Origin: G963556115 sp963675945
GTDB taxonomy: Bacteria; Planctomycetota; SZUA-567
Assembly: GCA_963675945.1 (NCBI GenBank)
Contig: OY780932.1
Span: 1 to 64,000 of the forward strand
Reading direction: 5' to 3'
DNA length: 64,000 bases
The first letter of the stretch is position 1. Every line of letters starts with the position of its first letter. Positions 1-7,884 of the stretch are shown piece by piece. The notes under the pieces were generated by a model. It was not told the DNA's origin. It saw only the letters and a program-made list of their open reading frames with translations, and made no database searches. The position numbers and the translations under genes were made by a program.

Positions 1-1378
1 TCAACCTGCTGAAGCTGCTACTTGCCGTATTAGCCGCTCCAGCCTCTTTCTTGCTCGAATCTACCTGCTGTTCTACAGCCTCAGCGCCAATACTTAGCGT
101 CTTGATTACTTCCTTCACCTCCATACTGAGTTCTTCCAGTCTTGCCCCAACCATTCTGCGATTTTCAGGGGTATCTACATCGGCCAGAATAACCACTAAA
201 ACCAAAACCCCTTCACCAGATACCACATAAAATCGTCTTGCTTTATAATATGTCTCCCGATTAACGATTATTTTATTATAGTCAAAGGTATTTATTCCCG
301 TATAATACCTCCCAATTTTTTCGAAAGATGTCGTACAATTAGGATAATCTTCTTTTTCAAAGGCACTATTAACCACCGTAGCGACTACCCCCTCCTTTAT
401 TCTCTCATCACCACACTCCATCACAATCTTCAGACTAGGTATAACAAAAGGGTCCAGCTTTAATCTCTCATACAGAACCTCATACAGTACACTATTACCT
501 ATCTTACTAGTCAGCCTATCTTTAGATAATTCAAAATCGCTCCAATCCTCCGGATACCTAAAGCTAACCGCAAACGGCAGTACTCCCCCAAAATCTGTAG
601 AGTAAAACGTCTTCGTCTTCTCCTCTACTCCTGCCTCAACACTCCCTGCTCCGCTAACCGTAGCAGCTTCTTCATGTTCTCTGGAGTTAGCAACAATCGA
701 ACCGCCCTTACCTGTACCACTCTGCCAGTCTCCATCTTCAGGATTGAGCGCGATAACCTTATCAATAAATGCAAAATAAAACCTTCCCGCCTCATCCTCA
801 GTTTTATCATTGGTATGATAATGAATGTTCAGCACAATATCGTTTAGCGAAATATGATCTCCAAATACAAGATCAATTAAATGCATACCATCATCAAAAT
901 AGACATCCCTGATAACCAGCGAATTTGCACTCCGGGGAATATCCCGGACAATCTTGACCTCTGCTCTAGATCTATTCGTATCTAACCCCGGTATTTCCCC
1001 AAGTTCCCGCTGAAACCTCTGTTGCGTCGCAGCAGTGAGTTTCTCAGAATTAGCAGCTTGTTTAATCTCTTCAAAACTATTACGTGAATAATAGCTATAA
1101 TCGTTTCCGTCAATATAGATAACGCTATTGAAAGATGGATCCATACCCTCCAGAAACTCGGCATAATCCTCCACCGGAACAAGTATCGCGAGTTCGCGCT
1201 CATTCTTCGCATACTTCTTGAGCAACTCCGGGCTGAGCTGTTTATACCCTTCCGGCACCGGCAGCACCACCTCACGACCATTGGCGGTTTTTACCGTAAA
1301 CACCTCGTCAGCTCTGCCCGCAACCTGAACCCACATAAGCAACACCACAACCAACCCCAGCCCCCATAAATATCTCAT
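1..1378 (-). CDS. Secreted protein of unknown function, partial (runs off the left edge)
   Basis: An uninterrupted reading frame runs from an ATG at 1378 down to the first base of the window, giving 459 codons with no stop, so the C-terminus lies outside. The protein opens with a signal peptide (MRYLWGLGLVVVLLMW, predicted cleavage after about residue 22). Residues about 25-80 contain the stretches GREVVLPVPEGY and ELAILVPVEDYAEF. Closely similar stretches occur at the same place in the next gene upstream (1620-2288), so the two are tandem paralogues. The second half (about residue 260 onward) looks like a separate globular domain; its last visible part is Ser/Ala rich. No catalytic motif is recognised. 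The family and function are unknown; an envelope location is inferred from the signal peptide. The frame is seen directly; confidence that it is a real gene is high. Confidence 0.75.
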   Translation of the reverse strand, partial: MRYLWGLGLVVVLLMWVQVAGRADEVFTVKTANGREVVLPVPEGYKQLSPELLKKYAKNERELAILVPVEDYAEFLEGMDPSFNSVIYIDGNDYSYYSRNSFEEIKQAANSEKLTAATQQRFQRELGEIPGLDTNRSRAEVKIVRDIPRSANSLVIRDVYFDDGMHLIDLVFGDHISLNDIVLNIHYHTNDKTEDEAGRFYFAFIDKVIALNPEDGDWQSGTGKGGSIVANSREHEEAATVSGAGSVEAGVEEKTKTFYSTDFGGVLPFAVSFRYPEDWSDFELSKDRLTSKIGNSVLYEVLYERLKLDPFVIPSLKIVMECGDERIKEGVVATVVNSAFEKEDYPNCTTSFEKIGRYYTGINTFDYNKIIVNRETYYKARRFYVVSGEGVLVLVVILADVDTPENRRMVGARLEELSMEVKEVIKTLSIGAEAVEQQVDSSKKEAGAANTASSSFSRL

Positions 1379-1546
1379 ACAATCCTTACTCCCCTTCTTT
1401 ATCCCTACAACCACGCTCTTCATATTCACGATATACATTATACGCAATATACCAATACTAGCAACCCTAATTATATAAATTTTACCTGACACACATACAG
1501 CAACAAGCGATATAATCAAAGTCAACCCAACAACCAAAGATCTATC

Positions 1547-1575
1547 AAAAAAAACTGAGCAGGAAAACCTACTCA
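1547..1575 (-). terminator. Rho-independent terminator of the 1620-2288 gene
   Basis: On the minus strand the arms 1572-1575 plus 1568-1570 pair with 1556-1559 plus 1561-1563 around a 4-base loop, with one internal mismatch. Eight T residues follow (1547-1554 read as A on the plus strand). It lies 45 bases downstream of the stop at 1620. Confidence 0.6.
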
Positions 1576-1619
1576 ACCCATTATATCATGTAACATTACG
1601 CTATCAATTCTACGCAAAA

Positions 1620-2288
1620 TCAGTTACTATTCGCCTCCATAATTCCCTGTTCAAATTCTTCCGCCGCAGTCTTTGCCCACTCAATATCAGATTGCAAGCT
1701 TACCGTATTGATAAAGAACAACTTCTCACCGGCGGACACTGCCGCTACCGCCTTGACCTCATGGTACTCACTAGCAATACCCGGCAAATAACACGACGCC
1801 TCCAGTATTCCCTTAACCTGCCCCGGATCAGAACTATGCACCTTCTCGCTCCTGACACTTATAGCTTTATCGCTTCGCGCTCCCGCCGCTAGCAACTTGG
1901 CCTTGAGCTCCTCATCCAGTTTCTCAGTTCCCAACGCCTCGGAAAATCTCCGGGTTATCCTACCAAAATCCTCAACCGTCAGATATTTATCACTGAAATA
2001 CTCCGGACTCCCGACAACTATGAATCTCTCCAACTCCGGCACCCTCCCGGCTTCAAACTCAGTCACAATATTCAGCGGCACAAGCAGCGCCAATAACCCA
2101 TCGGTATTACCCTGATAGAGCCGGAGTAACGGCAGTTGCTGGATATACTCCTCCGGGAGTACCCTATACCCTTCAGGCAGCGGAATCTTCACCTCTTCCC
2201 TACCGATATGCAGCATAATGATCTCTGTCGCCAGCGATGTCAGCCCGAGCAAGAGAAAGAGCAGTATAAAGACCGGATAACGTTTCAT
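1620..2288 (-). CDS. Secreted protein of unknown function, paralogue of the 1-1378 gene
   Basis: Encodes 222 residues starting at the ATG at 2288. This start is preferred over the upstream in-frame one at 2339 because AAGGAAG lies 6 bases before it and the signal peptide MKRYPVFILLFLLLGL begins there. Residues about 28-62 (GREEVKIPLPEGY and LLALLVPLNIVTEF) match the corresponding part of the downstream neighbour (GREVVLPVPEGY and LAILVPVEDYAEF), so the pair arose by duplication. This copy is much shorter and lacks the neighbour's second domain. There is no lipobox Cys and no catalytic motif. A terminator lies between the two genes, so the downstream copy (1378) probably has its own promoter. 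The function is unknown; a periplasmic or envelope location is inferred from the signal peptide. Confidence 0.75.
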   Translation of the reverse strand: MKRYPVFILLFLLLGLTSLATEIIMLHIGREEVKIPLPEGYRVLPEEYIQQLPLLRLYQGNTDGLLALLVPLNIVTEFEAGRVPELERFIVVGSPEYFSDKYLTVEDFGRITRRFSEALGTEKLDEELKAKLLAAGARSDKAISVRSEKVHSSDPGQVKGILEASCYLPGIASEYHEVKAVAAVSAGEKLFFINTVSLQSDIEWAKTAAEEFEQGIMEANSN

Positions 2289-2558
2289 AACGACTTCCTT
2301 TATAACCCCAGAATCATCAGCAAAATACCAATATACCATACCCCGCCCCTTAGTATAAATCCGAATAAAAATCTGTCCATAACAATTACCCTTTATTCAT
2401 TTTTATTTACATCCACCTGCATTCTCTGCAATTATCCCCTTCACATATCTGCAAAATAAAGGTATTGCAAAAACAGCATATAGCCGGTATAATATATAAG
2501 TTATGATTGTGCAGAGATACTTGAATGCTGCATAACTACCAACAGATTCGACTTATTC

Positions 2559-2917
2559 GGGGGCGACATGGTATCGACTGAATAGAGGAAGATTGAATCG
2601 CGTGTCGAGGTTGGCCGGCTGGCCTCGTAAAAAGCCGTCCAAACAATAATTGCTGATAATAACAGCTACGCTATGGCTGCGTAATAAAACGCGCCCTGAA
2701 TACTATGTAACGCCGATGGCGTAGTATTCAGACAATTTATCGGCTGGATAGACAGCAGACAGGCCTGAGCCGGCTGCCTATTAAGATCAAATCCGGGCTG
2801 GGGCAGCCAAAATTGTCGTTAGAGTAAGCTGCCCGAGATCAATGTAACGACTACACACGTAGAAGTTCTTTTGGATAATATTGCAGGACGCGGGTTCGAT
2901 TCCCGCCGCCTCCACCA
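2559..2917 (+). ncRNA. ssrA: Transfer-messenger RNA (tmRNA)
   Basis: tmRNA rescues ribosomes stalled on broken mRNAs and adds a degradation tag. The 5' end (GGGGGCG, 2559-2565) pairs over seven positions with CGCCTCC before the encoded ACCA end at 2914-2917. A T-arm (GGGTTCGATTCCC) precedes it. The 5' part carries the typical GACATGG...TCGAC tRNA-like segment. The tag frame reads from GCT at 2652 to TAA at 2682-2684, predicting the encoded tag ADNNSYAMAA, which follows the tRNA-borne Ala. The length of 359 nt is normal for a one-piece tmRNA. Confidence 0.95.
2652..2684 (+). other. tmRNA tag-peptide reading frame (ADNNSYAMAA)
   Basis: The resume codon GCT is followed by GAT AAT AAC AGC TAC GCT ATG GCT GCG and TAA. 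With the charged Ala the full tag would be AADNNSYAMAA. The C-terminal AMAA replaces the common ALAA but keeps the hydrophobic-Ala-Ala end recognised by ClpXP-type proteases. Confidence 0.85.
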
Positions 2918-2934
2918 TTTGTATCACAATATTC

Positions 2935-3234
2935 TTATTTTTTTTCACTATTAAAAACACTGTCTTCGGCAATGTTTTTATCATTTGAGCCCGTAAAACA
3001 AGTACTCTGAGCATTTCCGCACTTTACCGTAATCTGTCCGCTGGCGTCCATATTAATATCTAAGCCGTCCGGCTATTTTGGCACATTTATGACACTTTTC
3101 TGGCACATTTTGTTTTCAGCCGGAGCTGAGTCAGACTCAGCCCCGTCTATTTCATCTTTTTTACTTTCGCACCTGTTATTAGGTGTCTTCCGTAATACTG
3201 GGAGTTCACCGATAGCAGCTCTTTTATCAATATA
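2935..3234 (-). pseudogene. Stop-interrupted coding remnant of unknown origin
   Basis: Between stop codons at 3235-3237 and 2935-2937 the minus strand stays open for about 100 codons apart from one TAG at 3073-3075. The translation has normal amino acid composition (for example IGELPVLRKTPNN before the TAG, and NMDASGQITVKCGNAQSTC after it) and no start with a clear RBS. TAG serves as a normal stop for other genes here (for example at 7057), so read-through by code change is unlikely. This looks like a decayed gene fragment just downstream of tmRNA, a common integration site. The parent family is not recognised. Confidence 0.35.
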
Positions 3235-3316
3235 TTATACAATTTTATTGAAAGGATGTCTATGAATCACACATATGTACTAGCCACTACTTTATCTAGC
3301 AAACTCCCCCCCAACC

Positions 3317-3425
3317 TTACTCCATAACTTTTTTATGGCATCCCCATCCAAAACTCTCGGCAAGTCTATAGAGCTACTCGCACACTGGCTTCTCCTCAGT
3401 AGCCTCAAGTGCCACTCCTGTTCCA
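3317..3425 (-). pseudogene. Decayed duplicate of the 3' end of the adjacent marR gene
   Basis: The minus strand from about 3425 to 3317 aligns with the last part of the intact marR gene (about 3910-3803). It contains the blocks TGAGGAGAAGCC, GCTCTA, CTTGCCGAGAGT and GGAGTAAGGT in the same order and spacing. Translated, it reads EEKPVCE-stop-LYRLAES where the intact gene has EEKPVREQLYRLAES, with CAG having become TAG. The rest of this copy is absent. It is a non-functional remnant of a tandem duplication. Confidence 0.65.
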
Positions 3426-3448
3426 GCTACCCCAACCCGCTCGCGCGA

Positions 3449-3724
3449 TTACATCTTCAGCTCTAAGGCGTCAAAACCGACAGCCGCGTCCTGACCGAGT
3501 AAACCATACACACATTTGACGATTTGCTGCAACTCTTTTCTGCTCCGCCCCACAATACGCAGAACTGTATATTCGGCATTAGTTATAAAGCTAGATATGA
3601 AATTCCTACCATCTGCCAATACGCCCTGCTCTTCCAGCTCTACAGCAACTCCCATATTTTCACCGATAAATATGATATTGAGCATCTGTAAATAGTCTGC
3701 AAATGCCCCGGCAACACCACACAC
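3449..3724 (-). CDS. Possible small hypothetical protein or gene fragment
   Basis: An open frame of up to 91 codons with several possible ATG starts (3724, 3685, 3655) and no convincing ribosome binding site for any of them. The translated sequence is ordinary in composition, including ISSFITNAEYTVLRIVG and a hydrophilic helix-like stretch KELQQIVK. It sits between the decayed marR duplicate and the intact marR gene, on the same strand, in a region that otherwise looks like gene debris. It may be the C-terminal fragment of a lost gene. No family is recognised and coding status is uncertain. Confidence 0.3.
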   Translation of the reverse strand: MCGVAGAFADYLQMLNIIFIGENMGVAVELEEQGVLADGRNFISSFITNAEYTVLRIVGRSRKELQQIVKCVYGLLGQDAAVGFDALELKM

Positions 3725-3804
3725 CCTTCTCCAGACAAAAGTACTACGTACCCGCCAATACCAGCGTCTCCCCTCCCAATACGATTATAAACCAAATATT
3801 TACC

Positions 3805-4287
3805 TTACTCCGTAATCTTTGTCGCATACTCCTTCAGACTCTCGGCAAGCCGGTAGAGCTGCTCGCGCACCGGCTTCTCCTCACTCTTACCGAGTATCTC
3901 GCCGAAGGTTTTTTCTTCCTTGATAAGCACCTGAATTATCACCTGCTGCATCGCCTCCCCCTTCTCCGTCAGGATGATCAGTTTCTCGCGCCGATCCCTG
4001 CTGTTCGGCATCCGCGTGAGGTACTCCTCCTGCTCCAGGCTGTTGAGTAGCCTGGTGATAGTCGCCTTATTATAGCCGAAGAACGCATTTATCTCGCGCT
4101 GATTCAGCGGTTCTTCTGCCTTGAACAGAATAATCAGCAGTTCCATCTGCGCCTTGCTCAAGTTGTAAGCTCTGAGCTCGTGCTCGATAAATTTCTGACT
4201 AAAACGGTGCAGAATAGAGATACTCCTGCCCAGCGCAAAGCACCCGTAAGGAAACTCAACTCCTCCATCACCGCACTTATCCGCCAT
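3805..4287 (-). CDS. MarR-family transcriptional regulator
   Basis: A 160-residue dimeric winged-helix repressor. The start at 4287 is chosen over an upstream one at 4341 because AGGGAGGGAG lies just before it. The wHTH core spans about residues 45-110. LNQREINAFFGYNKATITRLL is the helix-turn-helix with the recognition helix, and the wing carries the family motif DRREKLIILTEKGE. It is the second gene after the MATE exporter (stop 4377, gap of 89 bases), the classic layout of a drug-responsive repressor beside its exporter. The perfect palindrome at 5799-5825 upstream of the exporter is its likely operator. The inducing ligand is unknown. A degenerate copy of its 3' end lies at 3317-3425. Confidence 0.9.
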   Translation of the reverse strand: MADKCGDGGVEFPYGCFALGRSISILHRFSQKFIEHELRAYNLSKAQMELLIILFKAEEPLNQREINAFFGYNKATITRLLNSLEQEEYLTRMPNSRDRREKLIILTEKGEAMQQVIIQVLIKEEKTFGEILGKSEEKPVREQLYRLAESLKEYATKITE

Positions 4288-4376
4288 ACACTCCCTCCCT
4301 CTACCGTCTACGCCGCCACTCACAAAGCCCAAACAAACCATCTATAATTCAATACTACCCCCACAACAGCCTATCT

Positions 4377-5744
4377 CTATTCAACCGCAATCACCGGCTG
4401 CACCCGCCGCCTGTAGGTTATTACAGCATAATATATGGTAAAGATAAGGCTTACCGCCTCGGTCACCGGGAAAGCCACCCACACCCCAGTCACGCCGATA
4501 AGCTTACTGAACAGATACGCCAGCGGTATCAACAGGACTATCTGCCGCAGAAATGAGGCGTAAAGACTCAACTTGGCGATGCCGAAGGCCTGAAACGCCG
4601 AGCTGAGAATAATTGTAATCCCTAACAGGGCAAAACTCAAGCTTATTATCCGCATACAACTCATCCCCATACTCACCAGATCCGGGATATCACTGAACAC
4701 TCTCATTAACGGTTCGGCAAAAATATGGAGTAAAAGGCTGCACGCCAGCATAAATATTACCACATAGATCAGGCTGTACTTTATCGCCCCCTTCACCCTG
4801 TCATTGTTCCGCGCCCCAAAGTTATACCCCACTACCGGCATCATCCCTTGAGTCAAGCCGATCACCGGCATAATTACAATGGCATTGACCTTGAAGAAGG
4901 CTCCGAAGGCCGCGACCGCAATCTCGGAGAATCCCGCCAGAATCAGGTTGACACTCCCCACCATAATCGCCGCCAAACCCTGTAGTAGCATACTCGGAAA
5001 ACCAACCCGCAGCACCTCTTTCACTATGTCGCGATCCAGTCTGAAATTGACATGCAATTTACTCAGCTTGAGCTTAAGAGGATTATTCCGTAATTTCCAG
5101 ATCGCATAGAGCATACTGCACATCTGCCCGATAACTGTAGCCAACGCCCCGCCGACAACATCAAGCCTGGGGCAGAAGAATAACCCGAAGATCATGATCG
5201 GATCTAGTATCAGATTGACCACCGCACCCACCAATTGAATCTTCATTGAACTTATCATATCCCCTGTCGCCTGCTGAATACTGATCATCACCATACTCAA
5301 AAACATCCCCAGCGAACCATACGCAACGACACTGGTGTACTGCATAGAATATTTCAAAACCATCGGATCTCGGGTAAAGAGCGTAAAGAAAGGCTTTAAG
5401 AGGAAGGTACTCCCCAAACAAACCAGCAGCCAGACTACAACAGCCAACACCAGCCCGTGCTCCGCCGTCGCCACCGCCTCTTCAACCTTCCCCTCACCCA
5501 GCTTCCGCGATACATACGAGTTGACCCCGATAGTAAGCCCTACAATTACCGAGATCATCACAATCTGCACCGGGAAAGCCAGCGAGACCGCGGTGAGCGC
5601 CGCTTTGCCGATACTGGCAATAAACATACTATCCACCACATTATACAACGCCTGAACAAACATCGATATAATCGCTGGTAATGACATCACCATTATCAGT
5701 TTTTTAATATTCATCTCAGCCATACGCTTTATATTTTCATTCAT
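4377..5744 (-). CDS. MATE-family multidrug/cation antiporter
   Basis: A 455-residue inner-membrane exporter with about twelve hydrophobic segments in two similar halves. The first half opens with MSLPAIISMFVQALYNVVDSM and the second with GFPSMLLQGLAAIMVG. The conserved MATE features are visible: the P-A/S-I-I...N-V-V-D-S-M segment of TM1 and the GxxPVVGYNFGA loop near residue 305. The family exchanges H+ or Na+ for cationic drugs and other small molecules. It is the first gene of a two-gene operon with the MarR regulator. A promoter overlapping a 27-base palindrome lies 55-81 bases upstream of its start. Confidence 0.92.
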   Translation of the reverse strand: MNENIKRMAEMNIKKLIMVMSLPAIISMFVQALYNVVDSMFIASIGKAALTAVSLAFPVQIVMISVIVGLTIGVNSYVSRKLGEGKVEEAVATAEHGLVLAVVVWLLVCLGSTFLLKPFFTLFTRDPMVLKYSMQYTSVVAYGSLGMFLSMVMISIQQATGDMISSMKIQLVGAVVNLILDPIMIFGLFFCPRLDVVGGALATVIGQMCSMLYAIWKLRNNPLKLKLSKLHVNFRLDRDIVKEVLRVGFPSMLLQGLAAIMVGSVNLILAGFSEIAVAAFGAFFKVNAIVIMPVIGLTQGMMPVVGYNFGARNNDRVKGAIKYSLIYVVIFMLACSLLLHIFAEPLMRVFSDIPDLVSMGMSCMRIISLSFALLGITIILSSAFQAFGIAKLSLYASFLRQIVLLIPLAYLFSKLIGVTGVWVAFPVTEAVSLIFTIYYAVITYRRRVQPVIAVE

Positions 5745-5798
5745 GGATTATCCTCTTAACTTACTTAAAGCAGTTCAAAACAATTATCAGATACTATC

Positions 5799-5825
5799 AT
5801 ATTAGTTGCCAATGTCAACTAATAT
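5799..5825 (-). promoter_or_regulatory. Palindromic operator and promoter of the MATE-marR operon
   Basis: Perfect 10-base arms (ATATTAGTTG at 5799-5808 and its complement at 5816-5825) flank a 7-base spacer. The TTAGTTG half-site type is typical of MarR-family operators. On the minus strand the right part reads TTGACA (5812-5817 region), followed 16 bases later by TAGTAT, a plausible sigma-70 promoter. Bound repressor would cover the -35 box. Confidence 0.7.
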
Positions 5826-6189
5826 TTATTCTAACCTTCAAGTTTGACCTCACTTCCTCTTTGCCGCTATTATTAAACTTTTTATCTCTTGCAGCCCTCA
5901 TTCCGGTAAAGATTGAGAGAATAAGCATTTATATACCTTATTTATCTTTATATAATTGTTAGGGATGACGATAAGTTATAAGTTATTTCAAAAAAAATTA
6001 TAATTTTTGAAATGACTCTACTAATTATGGAAATTTACTACTGAAGAAGTCCGGTACTATATACTTAATAAACGGTAAAGGTTGACTTCGAGATAAGCTG
6101 TATTATATTTTAAGGGGTATCTCGAATATGTGGGCATTTCCAATATTTTTAATGAGACAACGCGTATATCTTAGCATAGGAGAAATAAC
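5826..6189. other. Intergenic region between divergent MATE and OmpA-like genes
   Basis: AT-rich and without a supported gene. It holds a near-perfect 14-base inverted repeat at 5981-5994 and 6004-6017 (one G-U pair) around a 9-base loop. The repeat is not next to a stop codon and so may be regulatory rather than a terminator. A ribosome binding site (AGGAG) precedes the ATG at 6190. Confidence 0.5.
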
Positions 6190-7059
6190 ATGAGTTTTTT
6201 TAAGAGGACTGTACTTGCAGCTCTCGGGGCTATCATTCTAACCGCCCTTCCTGGGTGTGAATCACTTACCGGCGTTAAGGAAGAAAACCAGCAGCTCCGT
6301 GAAATCATTCTAAAACAGGAAGACGAGAACCGAAAGCTGATGGCCGAGCTTGAAGCTTTGCGTTCTCGCCCTGAGGGTATAGATCCTGCCGAGCTTGAAG
6401 CCCGCGAAATCGAGATCAACAAGCGCGAAAAGCAGCTTGCGGTGCTCCGTAGCGCACTGCGTCAGATGCAAGGACAGGTCGCTCTATCTGAAAGAATCGA
6501 GAGTCAGCTCGAATCACTTGCCGAGGAACTCGGTGGCGAACTTGTCGGCAACAAGCTGGTTCTACCTATGGACTACTACTTCAAATCCGGTCAGTACACC
6601 CTTATGCCTGACGGCAAGAAGAAGCTTACCCGTTTTGCCCAGGTTCTCAAGGATTACCGTCTACAGCTTATGATCGTCGGCCACACCGACAATGTTCCAA
6701 TCAAGCATCTGCGCAAAAAAGGCATTACCAGCAACCGTCTCCTATCATTATATAGAGCAATGGCTGTTCTCAACCAACTTGAGCAGGCCGGATATGACAA
6801 AAATCTGATGTACCCTACCGGCTGGGGTGAGCTCAAACCACTTTATCCAAACGACTCCGCAAGAAACCGCCAGCTCAATCGGCGTGTAGAGATATATGTC
6901 GACCCATCCGGCAGCGGCCTACTCAATGCTTCCGCAATCACCGATGTCGAACCGACCTATGCACCGGTATCGGTCTCTGAAACCAATATATATAGTGACG
7001 GTAATCTACAGGAGACAACCATAATCAGTGAAGGCGGTCCAGTCATCGCTACCGAATAG
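6190..7059 (+). CDS. OmpA/MotB-domain outer-membrane lipoprotein with coiled coil
   Basis: A 289-residue lipoprotein. A signal peptide ends in the lipobox LPGC (Cys23). A charged heptad-rich coiled coil follows over about residues 30-115. An OmpA-like peptidoglycan-binding domain spans about residues 125-240. Its signature elements are the NxxGHTDNxPI-type motif (VGHTDNVPI), the LSLYRAMAVLNQL helix, and the closing NRQLNRRVEI. The domain binds diaminopimelate in peptidoglycan and tethers the outer membrane to the wall. The C-terminal 45 residues are a low-complexity tail. A hairpin terminator follows at 7092-7129, so the gene is probably transcribed alone. Confidence 0.88.
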   Translation: MSFFKRTVLAALGAIILTALPGCESLTGVKEENQQLREIILKQEDENRKLMAELEALRSRPEGIDPAELEAREIEINKREKQLAVLRSALRQMQGQVALSERIESQLESLAEELGGELVGNKLVLPMDYYFKSGQYTLMPDGKKKLTRFAQVLKDYRLQLMIVGHTDNVPIKHLRKKGITSNRLLSLYRAMAVLNQLEQAGYDKNLMYPTGWGELKPLYPNDSARNRQLNRRVEIYVDPSGSGLLNASAITDVEPTYAPVSVSETNIYSDGNLQETTIISEGGPVIATE

Positions 7060-7091
7060 GCATTACCCCCAAACAACTCAGATTTACTTGC

Positions 7092-7129
7092 AAAGGCTAG
7101 ATTTTCGGACTTTCCGGGATCTAGCCTTT
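7092..7129 (+). terminator. Hairpin terminator after the OmpA-like gene
   Basis: Perfect 10-base arms (AAAGGCTAGA at 7092-7101 and its complement at 7120-7129) around an 18-base loop. They lie 33 bases after the stop codon. There is no long T tract after the stem, so termination efficiency is uncertain. Confidence 0.5.
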
Positions 7130-7238
7130 ACACTACTTACTAACAAACCGCACAATATTAACCTAGCTGCATAATACTTCTGACAACCAATAATCAGACT
7201 TACCATCTGAATCTAGCAATCTTCCAAGAAGAGCAATA

Positions 7239-7289
7239 GTGACACCTTGTCAGGCCTACTGTCACAACCCAGTCAGGTCATTTTGACCT
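7239..7289 (+). promoter_or_regulatory. Cluster of TGAC/GTCA palindromes upstream of groESL
   Basis: Two inverted repeats lie side by side. GTGACA (7239-7244) pairs with TGTCAC (7260-7265), and AGGTCA (7275-7280) pairs with TGACCT (7284-7289). They lie about 100-150 bases upstream of a sigma-54-like promoter. That is the usual place for binding sites of an enhancer-binding activator. The assignment is an inference. Confidence 0.4.
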
Positions 7290-7384
7290 ACATAATCATA
7301 TCCAATCAAATGCCAAAACCACAACCAAAAATTTAACTAAATACATCACAAAGAGTTACAAACACAAAGTCATCATCCAAACAA

Positions 7385-7402
7385 TTGGCACAGTATTTGC
7401 AA
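7385..7402 (+). promoter_or_regulatory. Sigma-54-type promoter of groESL
   Basis: The sequence reads TTGGCACAGTATTTGCAA, with GG at 7387-7388 and GC at 7399-7400 separated by exactly ten bases. It matches the RpoN consensus TGGCAC-N5-TTGCA nearly perfectly. Transcription would start near 7411. No CIRCE element (TTAGCACTC-N9-GAGTGCTAA) is present in the leader. Confidence 0.6.
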
Positions 7403-7416
7403 TAATTTATCTATTG

Positions 7417-7463
7417 AATACTCACAAACACCTTGCTTTGTCAAAGAGACAGGGTAGAGTATT
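7417..7463 (+). promoter_or_regulatory. Structured 5' leader of groES
   Basis: AATACTC (7417-7423) pairs with GAGTATT (7457-7463). Inside it, ACCTTG pairs with CAGGGT (one G-U), and CTTT pairs with AAAG around a 3-base loop. Together these form an extended hairpin right after the predicted start of transcription. It does not include the ribosome binding site at about 7510. Confidence 0.45.
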
Positions 7464-7521
7464 TATTAATGACTTATAATCCAATCAGGAACATTTCATT
7501 TTTTTAAAAAGGAGTTTAATT

Positions 7522-7809
7522 ATGGCTTTCAAACCTCTAGGTGACAAAATTATTGTTAAACGTCTTGAAGCAGAAGCAATGACCAAGGGCGGCATTGTGC
7601 TTCCAGACTCGGCAAAGGAAAAACCTAAGGAAGGTATCGTGGTCGCGGTAGGTCCAGGCAAGGTATGCAGCGACGGTAGCCGTAGTCAGATGCAGCTTAA
7701 GAAGGATGATCAAGTTCTCTTTACGTCATATGCTGGTACCGAGGTCAAATACGAAGGTGAAGAATACCTGATCATGACTGAAGACGATGTACTTGCAGTC
7801 GTAGAATAA
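7522..7809 (+). CDS. groES: Co-chaperonin GroES (Hsp10)
   Basis: A 95-residue Hsp10 subunit that caps the GroEL ring as a heptamer and closes the folding chamber. The family landmarks are in order: FKPLGDKIIVKRLE at the N-terminus, the mobile loop EAEAMTKGGIVLPDSAKEKP (GroEL-binding), GIVVAVGPGK, and the C-terminal YLIMTEDDVLAVVE. The length is typical. AAGGAG stands 7 bases before the ATG. groEL follows after 75 bases, forming the standard operon. Expression is probably driven by the sigma-54-type promoter at 7385-7402. Confidence 0.98.
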   Translation: MAFKPLGDKIIVKRLEAEAMTKGGIVLPDSAKEKPKEGIVVAVGPGKVCSDGSRSQMQLKKDDQVLFTSYAGTEVKYEGEEYLIMTEDDVLAVVE

Positions 7810-7884
7810 GGACTTTATCTACCAAGAGAAGCCGTAAGGTATTACACAAATTGAGAATAATTCCAGATATTAAGGAGCAAAAAT

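Noticed and set aside
2787..3014. Minus-strand frame overlapping tmRNA with the peptide VEAAGIEPAS
   Set aside because: This is the well-known spurious translation of the antisense strand of tRNA-like 3' ends. It lies over the tmRNA.
7140..7521. CIRCE/HrcA operator ahead of groESL
   Set aside because: The TTAGCACTC-N9-GAGTGCTAA element is absent; the AATACTC/GAGTATT pair has a 33-base spacer and a different sequence.
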